Source: Oscillospiraceae bacterium
GTDB lineage: Bacteria; Bacillota; Clostridia; Oscillospirales; Oscillospiraceae
Assembly: GCA_017406005.1 (NCBI GenBank)
Contig: JAFQZI010000150.1
Location: forward strand, 1-64,000
Direction of reading: 5' to 3'
Length of the DNA: 64,000 nucleotides
Made by a program: the position numbers and the translations under genes. Under the pieces are notes generated by a model. The model was not told the DNA's origin and ran no database searches. It saw only the letters and a program-made list of their open reading frames with translations. Each line of letters opens with the position of its first letter. The stretch's first letter is position 1. Below, piece by piece: positions 47,173-56,028 of this stretch.

Positions 47173-47201
47173 ATTATATGTTGACATGTCTCCCTTGTCA
47201 A
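47173..47201 (-). promoter_or_regulatory. Consensus promoter of the pyr-guaB-pur-fhs array
   Basis: On the minus strand, TTGACA (47196-47201), 17 bases, TATAAT (47173-47178), a perfect consensus. The leader to pyrC is only about 22 nt, leaving no room for a PyrR attenuator or purine riboswitch. The spacer holds the palindrome GACATGTC (47183-47190), a possible operator. Confidence 0.85.
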
Positions 47202-47285
47202 TCGGCGAAATAGACAAAAAGCGAAAGAGAAGCAAAGAAACTTTAGTTGTTTATTCTTTTCCGAACAGCAGGTGATAACTATCTA

Positions 47286-47310
47286 TTATTTCAAAAATCA
47301 GGCGGTTTTC
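47286..47310. repeat. Degenerate third copy of the GAAA-loop hairpin repeat
   Basis: TCAGGCGGTTTTC and the preceding ATTTCAAAAA match the right half of the hairpins at 19556 and 24045, but the left arm AAAACCGC is missing. It sits between nfo and the pyrC promoter. Confidence 0.45.
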
Positions 47311-47317
47311 TGACAAC

Positions 47318-48151
47318 TTATTCTGCGAACCATGATTGTACCATGTGAATCTCCCTGATATAACCGGCGTCATCATTCGGCGTCTCCAAAATGAACGGCA
47401 GGCCGGACAGAAGCGGATGCTTTGCAATCCTTTTTAATGTTTCCTCTCCGAGATATCCCTGACCGATCTTTTCATGCCGATCCTTATGCGACCCGCACGC
47501 ATTTTTACTGTCATTAAAGTGTACGGCACGGAGGCGATCAAGCCCGATTACTTCATCAAAATATTTTAAAACACTGTCAAAATCCCGAGCCAGATCATAT
47601 CCTGCGTCCCAGGTATGGCAGGTATCAAAACAGACGCCGATCCTGTCCTTGACCTCAATACGCCGGATAATTTCCTCCAGTTCCTCGAACCTTCCTCCGA
47701 TTTCCGATCCTTTCCCGGCCATAGTCTCCAGAAGGATCGTTGTATGCAGATTCGGCTTCAGGACCTGATTGAGCGCATCGGCTATCTCTGCTATCCCGGC
47801 CTCGGTTCCCTGCCCGGTGTGTGCACCGGGGTGAAAGTTGTAATAATTCCCCGGGATCTGCTCCATTCTCTCAAGATCCCGGCTCAGCATCTCAAATCCG
47901 TTTCTTCTCGTCTCCGGATTGGAGGAGCAAAGATTCATGGTATAGCTTCCGTGGGCAACCAGCGGTCCGAATTTCTCTCGTTTTACGAGTGTATTCAATG
48001 CCTCGGCATCTTCCGGTGTGACGTCTTTTGTTTTTCCTCCGCGTGGGTTTCTGGTAAAGAAAGCGAAAGTGTTGCCTCCGAATCCCACCATTGTCTTCCC
48101 CATTTGTTCATATCCGTCCGCAACAGACAGATGGCAGCCAATATATATCAT
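47318..48151 (-). CDS. nfo: Deoxyribonuclease IV (AP endonuclease)
   Basis: A 277-residue endonuclease IV, TIM-barrel with a trinuclear zinc site, cutting 5' of abasic sites. Seen: GCHLSVADG start, VCFDTCHTWDAGYD, VHFNDSKNACGSHKDRHEKIG. ATG 48151 has GAGG seven bases upstream and overlaps the previous gene's stop by one base. Repair partner genes are not adjacent, though a Mug-like glycosylase is at 13.8 kb. Confidence 0.95.
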   Translation of the reverse strand: MIYIGCHLSVADGYEQMGKTMVGFGGNTFAFFTRNPRGGKTKDVTPEDAEALNTLVKREKFGPLVAHGSYTMNLCSSNPETRRNGFEMLSRDLERMEQIPGNYYNFHPGAHTGQGTEAGIAEIADALNQVLKPNLHTTILLETMAGKGSEIGGRFEELEEIIRRIEVKDRIGVCFDTCHTWDAGYDLARDFDSVLKYFDEVIGLDRLRAVHFNDSKNACGSHKDRHEKIGQGYLGEETLKRIAKHPLLSGLPFILETPNDDAGYIREIHMVQSWFAE

Positions 48152-48906
48152 CACAGCACCTCAATGATCCTCTCTCCGGTAACAGGCAATACTTCTATGT
48201 GTACATCCATTCCGGCTGTCGCCTTCCGTGCACTGTCCAGTGCCAGTTCAGGCCGGTTATTCTCCCGGCTGAGATGGGCCAGAAAGAAATATCTCGTGCC
48301 CTTGTCTGCAAACCGGGAAACAGCCTCTGAACAGGCTTCATTGGATAGATGGCCCTGTTCGGAGAGAATTCGTTTTTTCAGATAAAAAGGATATCTGCCA
48401 TAGCGGAGCATCTCTGTATCGTGATTCGACTCAATGACAATGCAGTCAGAGCCAAACAGCAGTTCCATCGTACTTTCCGGAATCACTCCGAGATCCGTAA
48501 TAAATCCGAAACGGGTTTTTGTTGTCTCAATCTTAAAACCTGCACTGCCGGGGCAGTCATGTGAGGTTCGGATCGCTGTTACCCACAGCCCGGGCAGGAT
48601 TTCCGTTTTTTCCGAGTAGGACAGTGCTGTTGCCCGCTCCGGCATAAGCATTGTCTGGGATGTGTGGCTTAAAAAGATCGGTGCCGCAATCCGCTTCATA
48701 CAGACTTCCATACCTTTGATATGGTCGGAATGGGTATGGGTAATCAGCACGGCATCAATGTCCTTGCAGGAATAATCATTATCTGCAAGCGCCTTCATCA
48801 GCATCTTTGCCGTGACACCGAGATCGATCAAGACCCGTATGCCGTCGATATCCGCCAGCACACAGTTTCCGGTTGATCCGCTGGCTATGGGAAGAATTTT
48901 GAGCAT
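48151..48906 (-). CDS. MBL-fold hydrolase, YycJ/WalJ type
   Basis: A 251-residue metallo-beta-lactamase fold protein starting MLKILPIASGSTGNC with the metal motif THTHSDHIKGME. The length and N-terminus match YycJ/WalJ exonuclease-like proteins, normally encoded beside walRK; that pair is absent here. The role in DNA processing is inferred and the nfo coupling supports it. ATG 48906 is preferred over a longer frame. Confidence 0.88.
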   Translation of the reverse strand: MLKILPIASGSTGNCVLADIDGIRVLIDLGVTAKMLMKALADNDYSCKDIDAVLITHTHSDHIKGMEVCMKRIAAPIFLSHTSQTMLMPERATALSYSEKTEILPGLWVTAIRTSHDCPGSAGFKIETTKTRFGFITDLGVIPESTMELLFGSDCIVIESNHDTEMLRYGRYPFYLKKRILSEQGHLSNEACSEAVSRFADKGTRYFFLAHLSRENNRPELALDSARKATAGMDVHIEVLPVTGERIIEVL

Positions 48907-49008
48907 TGCTTTCTCCTTCGTGTTGAAAAACAAAGCAATTGTATCATGATTCCTCAAATTAATCTACTGTCTCTGCGGTTTTGCAGCATAACAAAACTAA
49001 AATAGAGG

Positions 49009-49037
49009 TTGACGTTGCTGCTTTCGTGCCTTATGCT
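49009..49037 (+). promoter_or_regulatory. Promoter of the yjbR-like / deaminase-like unit
   Basis: TTGACG (49009-49014), 17 bases, TATGCT (49032-49037). It points to ATG 49069. Confidence 0.6.
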
Positions 49038-49068
49038 ATGTTCAACAGAACAGCAGAGGAACCGGAAA

Positions 49069-49440
49069 ATGACAAAAGACGAATTGATTCAATATGTCGG
49101 TGAACGATATTCAACAGAACCGGAATATCCGTGGGCTGATGAAAACTTTATCTTTCGGCATCAAAGCAATCGGAAATGGTTTGCCGTTGCAATGCACATT
49201 TCCTACCGGCGGCTCGGGATTTCCCGTGAAGGATCCGCCGATATCGTAGACGTAAAATGCGGACCTTTGCTGATGGATGTCTACCGCAGACAGCCCGGTA
49301 TTCTCCCGGGCTACCATATGAACAAAGATAACTGGCTCACAATCCTGTTGGATGGTTCCGCAGAAGATGAATTGATAAAAGAACTGCTGGAACTCAGCTT
49401 TGATATGACAAACCAAATCCGGAAAGGCAGGAAAGAATGA
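49069..49440 (+). CDS. MmcQ/YjbR family protein
   Basis: A 123-residue protein of the MmcQ/YjbR (CyaY-like fold) family, recognised from the N-terminal WADENFIFRHQSNRKWFA and C-terminal NKDNWLTILLDGS segments. Members are small presumed DNA-binding proteins with no settled function. Its stop overlaps the start of the large deaminase-like gene (ATGA, 49437-49440), so the two are translated together, suggesting a functional pair. ATG 49069 has GAGGAA upstream; a longer start would overlap the promoter. Confidence 0.85.
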   Translation: MTKDELIQYVGERYSTEPEYPWADENFIFRHQSNRKWFAVAMHISYRRLGISREGSADIVDVKCGPLLMDVYRRQPGILPGYHMNKDNWLTILLDGSAEDELIKELLELSFDMTNQIRKGRKE

Positions 49441-51875
49441 TCTTTTTTCAACGCTTTTTTCTGGACCGTGAAAAGGATATTGTTGTTGATCTCTATATTG
49501 AAGATGACCGTCTTTTTCATGTGATCCGTACTCCCAACCATCACACCGGCAACCTGATCACCAATCTGGCAAAGCTGTGCGGCCTGGAAACAACGGAAGA
49601 TGAAAATGGCCTGAAAGTTATCCGGAATGAGATTCCCTGCTATTTTGACGGGGATAACCGCCGTATGTATATTCTCAGGCTGGGCAACACAAAAATCGCA
49701 AATATCTATCCGGACGGGACCGTCGAGTTGAAAGCATCTGTCCCCGCTATTTCCAAAACCCTGATGAGCCAGACGAAGGATTATCGCCTCGGGATCGAAA
49801 AAACCATCGTCAAAACCTATATTCGCAGTGACTGCAAGTTCCATACTGACCTGCATACCCACATGAACGGCAATCTCCCCCCTGACACGCTGATCGCCCT
49901 GGGCATACTCCACCAGATCCGTTATCCGTATTATTACATCAAAAAACTGCAGTTGAAGTGCACCCCGGATCAGCTGCGGCGTTTGCAGACAAAACGGGCT
50001 GAGGTTGAAAAGGCTCTCGGGGACATCCCTTTGACCGGTCGCCACAGGGAACGCCGGATTGACGATTATACTTTTATCAATTTTGCGGATTTGATACTGG
50101 GTAATCTGCAGGATGCCTCCTATAACATCGATCGCATCCGTAACTCTCTTACCATTCCCAAAGACGGCCAGGCTGTTTTTGGGAACCTGGAAAAAGTATA
50201 TCTGTATCGATACGTTTTCACAAAAGGGATTCCTGCCGATGACCCGTTCAGCGGAATCAACCTTGAAGGGATCCCCGACCGTGAAGTATATACCTATGCC
50301 GAAAAAATGCGGCAGGATCGCAGAGATGACCGTTATCGTGCAAATACTCTCTATCAGGATCTTCTCCTTTGGATCGCACGGGAATATGAAAAGCAGGGCA
50401 TTGAATATGTTGAGATCTCGGATACTTCCCTTCTCAACAAGGCGGAATTCCCCCTGAAGCTCCGTCAGATCCATGAGATTATGCCGACCATTACACGGGA
50501 AACCGGCGTCCTCATCCGCTTTCTTGCCGGGATTCGCCGTATTCCGCTTACTATTGTACGTGACAGGATAACCCCGAATGACTATCTGGCAGAAAACCTC
50601 CGCTGTCTTCGTGTCATTGCCGGTGATCCCTATATTGCCGGGTGTGACATCATCGGAGAAGAAATCAACGATATCCTGGAACTTCGCAGCGTTATCCGTG
50701 AGCTTGTTGCCATCGCCGGGGAAAATCCCGGTTTTGTGCTTCAGATTCACGCCGGTGAAAATGACAGCCTGCGCGATAACGTTGCCAACAGCATCCACTG
50801 TGTCGTCGAATCACTCCAGCAAGGACAGCCGATGCCTTCCCTGCGGATCGGCCACGGCCTTTATACCTGTGATCTTCGCAGTGCCAAAGGGAAAAAGCTT
50901 TTGGAAGATATGCAGAACTATAACGTCACACTGGAGTTTCAGATCAGTTCCAATGTCCGTCTGAACAATTTAAGCCATCTGGAAAAGCATCCTCTTCAGC
51001 AGTATCTGAAAGCCGGTGTGCGCTGCATTCAGGGCACTGACGGCGGTGCACTTTACGGCACGAATTCCATTGATGAGGAACTGAGTCTGGAGAAGTTGCT
51101 TGGCTTGACCCATGAAGAACTTTGCCGTATGCGGGATGTAGAAGACAGCATTCTCTTCGCGAGCCGCAGTGTTTTTGAAGAAAAAGCAGCCGCCTTCCGG
51201 ACTGTTTGTCCCGGAGGCGACACGGAATTATTCTATCGCAGAAAGCTCGAATGCGCCGGGCAGCTTGACCGAAATCTCTGGCAGGATTCCGGAAAGACCG
51301 ATGCAGAGGAAGTGCTGAAGCAGCAGCTCAGGCCGCTTCCCGATGGATGCTTCCCGATCGTGATAGCAGGCGGCAGCTTCAACAACAGCCAGCACCGCAC
51401 AACGGTTAAGGCAGAGGATCGGGCTTTTCTGGACTCTTTTCTGGAACTTGCCGATCCTGTGAAGGTAGTTTTCGTCGTGGGCCACACACTGACAGGGCAG
51501 GAAGGGTATCTGGTCCGTCAGGCTGCAGGCCGTTTCCGGACTTTTGCCATCGTACCGAATCGGATCACACATGCGGAAGAAAAACGGCTGTCAGAATCGG
51601 GCATCGGCATTCTTGTGTCGATTGAGAGTTCCGGAATGGGTCTGTATAAAAGCTTTGCCTATGAGATATTCAAACGAATGCCTTCTGCCCTGTTTGCCTT
51701 TGACGGGAATTCCGCAGCACTCAACCTGATTCAGGAGGCCCGAAACGGGCGGGAGAAATGCAAGATTTTTATTAATCCCCGCTCCCGCGGTCTCTCCGCC
51801 AAAGCAAAAATGCTGGAAGGCTATGTCCGTCCTTTACAGGATGCTGAAACCATCCTGCGGGAGCTGAATTTATAA
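49437..51875 (+). CDS. Large adenosine-deaminase-like protein with C-terminal Rossmann-like domain
   Basis: An 812-residue protein. The middle (about 130-600) is an adenosine/AMP deaminase-like barrel: DLHTHMNGNLP (His140, His142), QIHAGEN (His438, Glu441), LRIGHG (His473) and GTDGG (Asp535) supply all usual metal ligands and catalytic residues. The second Asp of the usual TDD is Gly536. The first 130 residues are unassigned. Residues about 636-800 form an alpha/beta unit with IVIAGGSF, VVFVVGHTLTGQEG and SIESSGMG, reminiscent of SLOG/TIR-like nucleotide-binding folds; this is tentative. Size recalls RdrB of the RADAR defence system, but no RdrA ATPase gene is near. Substrate unknown. Confidence 0.75.
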   Translation: MIFFQRFFLDREKDIVVDLYIEDDRLFHVIRTPNHHTGNLITNLAKLCGLETTEDENGLKVIRNEIPCYFDGDNRRMYILRLGNTKIANIYPDGTVELKASVPAISKTLMSQTKDYRLGIEKTIVKTYIRSDCKFHTDLHTHMNGNLPPDTLIALGILHQIRYPYYYIKKLQLKCTPDQLRRLQTKRAEVEKALGDIPLTGRHRERRIDDYTFINFADLILGNLQDASYNIDRIRNSLTIPKDGQAVFGNLEKVYLYRYVFTKGIPADDPFSGINLEGIPDREVYTYAEKMRQDRRDDRYRANTLYQDLLLWIAREYEKQGIEYVEISDTSLLNKAEFPLKLRQIHEIMPTITRETGVLIRFLAGIRRIPLTIVRDRITPNDYLAENLRCLRVIAGDPYIAGCDIIGEEINDILELRSVIRELVAIAGENPGFVLQIHAGENDSLRDNVANSIHCVVESLQQGQPMPSLRIGHGLYTCDLRSAKGKKLLEDMQNYNVTLEFQISSNVRLNNLSHLEKHPLQQYLKAGVRCIQGTDGGALYGTNSIDEELSLEKLLGLTHEELCRMRDVEDSILFASRSVFEEKAAAFRTVCPGGDTELFYRRKLECAGQLDRNLWQDSGKTDAEEVLKQQLRPLPDGCFPIVIAGGSFNNSQHRTTVKAEDRAFLDSFLELADPVKVVFVVGHTLTGQEGYLVRQAAGRFRTFAIVPNRITHAEEKRLSESGIGILVSIESSGMGLYKSFAYEIFKRMPSALFAFDGNSAALNLIQEARNGREKCKIFINPRSRGLSAKAKMLEGYVRPLQDAETILRELNL

Positions 51876-51891
51876 AAAGAATACGCAAATT

Positions 51892-51929
51892 GCAAAACGC
51901 CGCAGAGTGTCATCTCTGCGGCGTTTTGC
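51892..51929. terminator. Bidirectional terminator between deaminase-like and dehydrogenase genes
   Basis: A 16-bp perfect stem, GCAAAACGCCGCAGAG / CTCTGCGGCGTTTTGC, with loop TGTCAT. It sits between two converging genes. Confidence 0.9.
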
Positions 51930-51940
51930 ATCCCGGTTTT

Positions 51941-53203
51941 TCAGTTCTGTGCTTTTGTCTCGAGAAGGTATTTTTCTGCCTCTGCACTCCACAGGCCATG
52001 GTTGGCTTTGCAAAGCTCATCCAGTTTGGCAAAGAAAGGATCATCCTTTCCGAGCTTTTCAAAGTCTGCAATTGCGGTGAGCGGAAGCCGGATTCCGGTA
52101 TAGATCAGTTTCTTGCTGCCCGGGATCTCCGGCAGATGCTTTGTTGCTTCGGGAACAGCATCAAGCCCGCCGATATGCGACACCAGAATGGACGGGTTGA
52201 TTTTCCCCTCGTTCATCATGGCAACAGCTTCCTTCATGTCCTCCGTGTTGCCGCCTGACGTACCGACAATATGCGTGGCTGCATAGTGGACATTGTAAAA
52301 GTTAAACTGTGCTTTGAAGTTCTTATCGCTTGGGCCGGAGAAGAAGTTCAGGCATCCGTCGTTGGCAAGGAGCTCATCTCCGAGCTCTACCATGGAGGCC
52401 ACCGGTGTAAACACCAGCACATCATCATAACCCGTCCCGCCCGTGAGAGCCAGAAGTTCCGCCTTTGCATCCTCACAGGCAACGGTGTTGAAATAATGCA
52501 GGGAAATTCCGTTCGCTGCGGCGTCCTCAACCGTCAGAAGCTGGGCAAGCCTGTCAAGCTGCTCCTGACGCCTTCCCGTAACCACAAGCATGGACGGACG
52601 GCGGTCACAGTGAAGAATATAGTCTATCGCTGCCTGCCCCATCGGCCCGTTTCCGGCGAGCATGATCATCTTTCCGCCTTCCCGGATACCCATATGGTGT
52701 ACATAGCTGCCATACTTAGTGTGGTACATTGCATGGAAGGTTCCGATCACACAGCTGTAAGGTTCCGTCATAGATCCGGCAAAAAAGCTATCACCGTCAT
52801 ACGGAATCAGGCAATTCATTTCCATTACTTCATTGGGGATGACAATGTATGTCGCATCTCCCCCGATATAACGGTAGGAATAACCCGGTGCATCCAGGCT
52901 CCCCTTGTAGTTCAGGGCCGGCTGAATGATAAACCGATCTCCCGTTTTAAATTCATCTGCCCATTTGGATCCGACCTTTACAATTTCCCCGCAGAACTCA
53001 TGGCCGACCATAACAGGGTTCTCTGCTACATCTGCCGGCACGCGCTTATGGGCGCTTCCCTGCTTCGCCGCTTTATAGGTGGATGCGCAGAGGCTGTCGG
53101 AAATGACTTTCGCGAGGATTTCATCTTCCTTCATCTCCGGGAGGTCAAACTCCTCCAGCCGGAGATCCATCTCCCCGTATAAACGGACTGCTCTTGTTTT
53201 CAT
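51941..53203 (-). CDS. Zinc-dependent medium-chain dehydrogenase, sorbose-1-phosphate reductase-like
   Basis: A 420-residue MDR-family enzyme resembling SorE (L-sorbose-1-phosphate reductase). Catalytic zinc ligands are suggested by SLCASTYK, GHEFCGE and TEPYSC; the four-cysteine structural zinc loop is absent. The cofactor site is MLAGNGPMGQAAIDYI. It would interconvert a ketose phosphate and a hexitol phosphate, but the substrate here is unproven. It is last in the catabolic operon, 3 bases after the PHP gene. Confidence 0.82.
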   Translation of the reverse strand: MKTRAVRLYGEMDLRLEEFDLPEMKEDEILAKVISDSLCASTYKAAKQGSAHKRVPADVAENPVMVGHEFCGEIVKVGSKWADEFKTGDRFIIQPALNYKGSLDAPGYSYRYIGGDATYIVIPNEVMEMNCLIPYDGDSFFAGSMTEPYSCVIGTFHAMYHTKYGSYVHHMGIREGGKMIMLAGNGPMGQAAIDYILHCDRRPSMLVVTGRRQEQLDRLAQLLTVEDAAANGISLHYFNTVACEDAKAELLALTGGTGYDDVLVFTPVASMVELGDELLANDGCLNFFSGPSDKNFKAQFNFYNVHYAATHIVGTSGGNTEDMKEAVAMMNEGKINPSILVSHIGGLDAVPEATKHLPEIPGSKKLIYTGIRLPLTAIADFEKLGKDDPFFAKLDELCKANHGLWSAEAEKYLLETKAQN

Positions 53204-53206
53204 ACC

Positions 53207-54271
53207 TTAGCCCTCTCTTTCTCTCTCTACAAGTTCCCACGCCGCATCGACAAGATGGGCAAATTTGGGGTCTGCAAGCTGTTTGCAAATAAAGCTCTGT
53301 GAAGGGGAATTGATGTCTTCTCCCGAGATCTGCCTGAGCTGATACTTGTCACAAAGTGCCATCAGGCGGTCAAGCTGCTCCGGCGTATTGCGTGAAGGCA
53401 TATAAGTCACAGCCGGGATGCCGACTTTCGGCAGGAAAGCAATCAGTTCATCCAGATAGTCATCTTCAAATTTTGCCGCTTTCTTGTCCCCGGTCGGTGA
53501 ATTCGTCACATCCCCGAGGTACGGATAGCAGAGTATCGCATCGACATCTCTTGCAAAACCGATCGCATCCGAAAGCTTCATCAGTTCATCTGTCGGTTCG
53601 ATATATACGTCGTGAATCAGCCCTGCCTTGTACTGGCCCAGCAGCTTATACTGTTCTTCTTCCGTCCCGTCAGGAATCACTTTTTTTGCAAGTGCAAACA
53701 ACAGATGCCTCTCCGTTACGCTGCCTCCGTTCCGATATTCCGAGAGCGGAAGTACGTCATTTTCAAAATCCAGTGCTATTCCCGTCTTCTCTTTGATATT
53801 CGCCAGCATCAAGATATTCCTGGCATTTCTGCGCTCCCGATACGGTTTCAGAAAGTCTGCTGTCTGTTCAAAGTATCTCTCCCGGATGCTGTGAAATGTC
53901 ATATAGGCTACTCCGCACTGATCCGGATTATTGATGCGCCGCTGGGCAAAAGGAGTATCTTTCCAGCTGATCCGCATTTCCACTCCGCACGTGGAACCGA
54001 CACCGGCAAGTGCTGCCGCTTTTCGGAATTCGGAAGCGCCGCCGATGCTGTCATGATCCATAATCCCCGCAGTGGACAATCCCGCCCTCCTTGCAGCCCA
54101 GACAGCTGCTGTCGGAGAATAGGGAGAAAAGGAAAACGTTGTATGGATATGGTTGTTGGAGTATTGCGGAAGTCCGGTCGGTTTTTCTTTCTCCTCTGCA
54201 AGAAGGATCTTCAGGTTTTCAAGCCTCTGTTCCGCTGTTTCCGCATTCAGAAAAGTAATTTCTCTGTCCAT
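53207..54271 (-). CDS. PHP-domain protein
   Basis: A 354-residue protein with the PHP metal-binding motif NNHIHTTFSFSPYSP near residue 40 and GIMDHDSIGGASEF about 30 residues later. PHP proteins are phosphatases or nucleases using a tri-metal site. Between an SDR gene and a sorbose-phosphate-reductase-like gene (spacings 7 and 3 bases), a sugar-phosphate phosphatase role is plausible but inferred. No polymerase or histidine genes are near. Confidence 0.8.
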   Translation of the reverse strand: MDREITFLNAETAEQRLENLKILLAEEKEKPTGLPQYSNNHIHTTFSFSPYSPTAAVWAARRAGLSTAGIMDHDSIGGASEFRKAAALAGVGSTCGVEMRISWKDTPFAQRRINNPDQCGVAYMTFHSIRERYFEQTADFLKPYRERRNARNILMLANIKEKTGIALDFENDVLPLSEYRNGGSVTERHLLFALAKKVIPDGTEEEQYKLLGQYKAGLIHDVYIEPTDELMKLSDAIGFARDVDAILCYPYLGDVTNSPTGDKKAAKFEDDYLDELIAFLPKVGIPAVTYMPSRNTPEQLDRLMALCDKYQLRQISGEDINSPSQSFICKQLADPKFAHLVDAAWELVEREREG

Positions 54272-54278
54272 GGCAGTC

Positions 54279-55151
54279 TTAGTTCAGCATGGTCTGCCCG
54301 CCGGTTACCGGGATAGCCTGGCCGGTTTCAAATGTCTGCTCCACACAGTAGAAAATAGCCTTGGCCACATCTTCCGGTGTGCACCCGCGGCGAATGGGGG
54401 ACTTGGAGAGATAGTATTCTTTCACATCCTCCACTGTCTTTGCGCCGGGAACTTTTCCTGCATTCAGATACTGGACGAAAAGTCCTTTTTCCGGATCCGA
54501 CCACAGCGGGCCGTCATAATAGTTGCCGGGGCAGATGGAATTCACCTTGATCTGCCAGGGGACAAGCTCCAGCGCAAAACTCTGGGTGAGTCCGATTCCT
54601 CCGAATTTCCCTCCGGCATAGGCAAAATTCGCTTTGGAGCCCACCAGCCCGGATTTGGAGTTGATCTGTACAATGTCATACCAGCGTGTCGGATCAGCCT
54701 CATACTCGGCCTTCATAATTTCGCTGACGTACTTTGCACACAGAAAATACCCGTTATAATTGATTTTCGTGACCTGCTCAAAATTCTCCGGAGTCATATC
54801 ATGCAGGCTTCCTGCTTTCAGCACCCCGGCATTGGACACAAACAGATCGATCCCTCCGAAGTGTTCCACAGCCTTAATCATCAGGTTCTCTACGGAAGCG
54901 GGGTCGGACACATCGCACTGCGCAAAAAAGCTGTGCTCTCCGAGTTCCTGCACTGCAGCAAGCCCCTGTTTTTCACCCCGGTTGGCGATTACAACCTGCG
55001 CCCCTTCACGAATCAGTGCCTTTGCAATTCCGAATCCGAATCCCTGAGCGCCGCCTGTCACAACCGCAATCTTGCCGGACAGTCTTCCCGGGTAGGATGG
55101 TCTTTCACTAATATGCGATGCCGCATATACTTTTGCTTCTTCAAAAGTCAT
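54279..55151 (-). CDS. SDR oxidoreductase, sorbitol-6-phosphate dehydrogenase-like
   Basis: A 290-residue short-chain dehydrogenase with the NAD motif TGGAQGFGFGIAKAL, NAG (LFVSNAGVLK) and the catalytic Ser...Tyr-x3-Lys in SKSGLVGSKANFAYAGGK. An N-terminal extension of about 25 residues (MTFEEAKVYAASHISERPSYPG) is unlike short members. It probably oxidises a polyol- or sugar-phosphate. The assignment of sorbitol-6-phosphate is by resemblance only. Confidence 0.82.
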   Translation of the reverse strand: MTFEEAKVYAASHISERPSYPGRLSGKIAVVTGGAQGFGFGIAKALIREGAQVVIANRGEKQGLAAVQELGEHSFFAQCDVSDPASVENLMIKAVEHFGGIDLFVSNAGVLKAGSLHDMTPENFEQVTKINYNGYFLCAKYVSEIMKAEYEADPTRWYDIVQINSKSGLVGSKANFAYAGGKFGGIGLTQSFALELVPWQIKVNSICPGNYYDGPLWSDPEKGLFVQYLNAGKVPGAKTVEDVKEYYLSKSPIRRGCTPEDVAKAIFYCVEQTFETGQAIPVTGGQTMLN

Positions 55152-55177
55152 GGCTCGTTCCTTCTTTCTGTATTATT

Positions 55178-56011
55178 TCAGGCTTTTTTCTTTCGATACG
55201 ACTCTGCTTCCCAGTTCAGGATAAAATCAACCAGTTCCTTTTTCAAGGGGAGGGATCCGCCGAAAGCTTTTGCGTACCAGTTGATTTTCTGCGCGTCCCG
55301 ATACAGAAGACGTGCATTGTCCGTGTCCGGAAGCGTAGGCCCGACTCCGCAATATACAATATGATCAGGCGTGAATGGTTTGGAAAGATCCACATCCTCC
55401 AATTCTTCCGGAAGCTCTCCCGGAAGCTGTGCCTTTAACACGTCCATCATCCCCTGCAGCAGCTTTTCCAGCTCTTCCGGTGTTTCGGCTGCATAGAATA
55501 CGCCGTGGTTCTGCAGTAGCACCGTGTCGGTGTCCGGGCCGATCTGGTCCGAAAGCAGCTTTGCCAGGGTGTATCCCGGTTTGCAGGCATTCACCCAGAT
55601 TGCACTTGGGAAAAGTTCCCTTGCGGTTTTTTCTCCCGCAATCCCGCAGGTCAGCCCGTTAACAAGTGCGGGATGGAGATGGAGCACATAGCGCTGCGGG
55701 AAAAGTGCATGCAGCAGTGCTTCCACGCTGGGGCGCTTCTGCTCTTCTCCGGGCAGTTTTGCTGCGCTGACATCTGCGAGGAACATCGCTTCCCGCTCCC
55801 GATCGGAGGCGGGATATTCTTTTTTCAGAACCGCAAGCAGTTTCTCAAGATCCATCGCTACAAAATTCTCTGCCTGAATGGTGCTGAGGCTGCAGCCGGA
55901 TCCTTTCACATAGAGCACACCGTTTTCCTTCATGGAGGTGTTGCCGCCGCCTGCCAGAACCAGTTCCGGATCCGATCCGTATTTTCTGGAAAACTCAACC
56001 AATTCTTTCAT
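55178..56011 (-). CDS. Class II aldolase/adducin family protein
   Basis: A 277-residue zinc-dependent aldolase-like protein. The glycine motif LAGGGNTSMK and the His-x-His ligands in YVLHLHPALVNG are present, as is LLQNHGVFYA with the third His. It resembles the aldolase half of long rhamnulose-1-phosphate aldolase/dehydrogenase proteins, here on its own. It likely cleaves a ketose phosphate into two 2-3 carbon pieces, one perhaps feeding the 2-oxoacid dehydrogenase in the same operon. Confidence 0.83.
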   Translation of the reverse strand: MKELVEFSRKYGSDPELVLAGGGNTSMKENGVLYVKGSGCSLSTIQAENFVAMDLEKLLAVLKKEYPASDREREAMFLADVSAAKLPGEEQKRPSVEALLHALFPQRYVLHLHPALVNGLTCGIAGEKTARELFPSAIWVNACKPGYTLAKLLSDQIGPDTDTVLLQNHGVFYAAETPEELEKLLQGMMDVLKAQLPGELPEELEDVDLSKPFTPDHIVYCGVGPTLPDTDNARLLYRDAQKINWYAKAFGGSLPLKKELVDFILNWEAESYRKKKA

Positions 56012-56028
56012 CTTTTTTCTCCGTTCCG

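Noticed and set aside
24084..47201. Horizontal transfer of the nucleotide array by base composition
   Set aside because: A by-eye GC comparison with flanking genes showed no clear difference; without a computed profile this cannot be claimed.
47145..47317. PyrR-binding leader or purine/PRPP riboswitch before pyrC
   Set aside because: The promoter lies only about 22 nt before the start codon by my reading, leaving no space for a structured leader, and no terminator-antiterminator pair is visible.
49041..49120. Direct repeat TTCAACAGAAC at 49041-49051 and 49110-49120
   Set aside because: Two 11-base copies, one in the leader and one within the yjbR-like gene, are plausible by chance and show no further structure.
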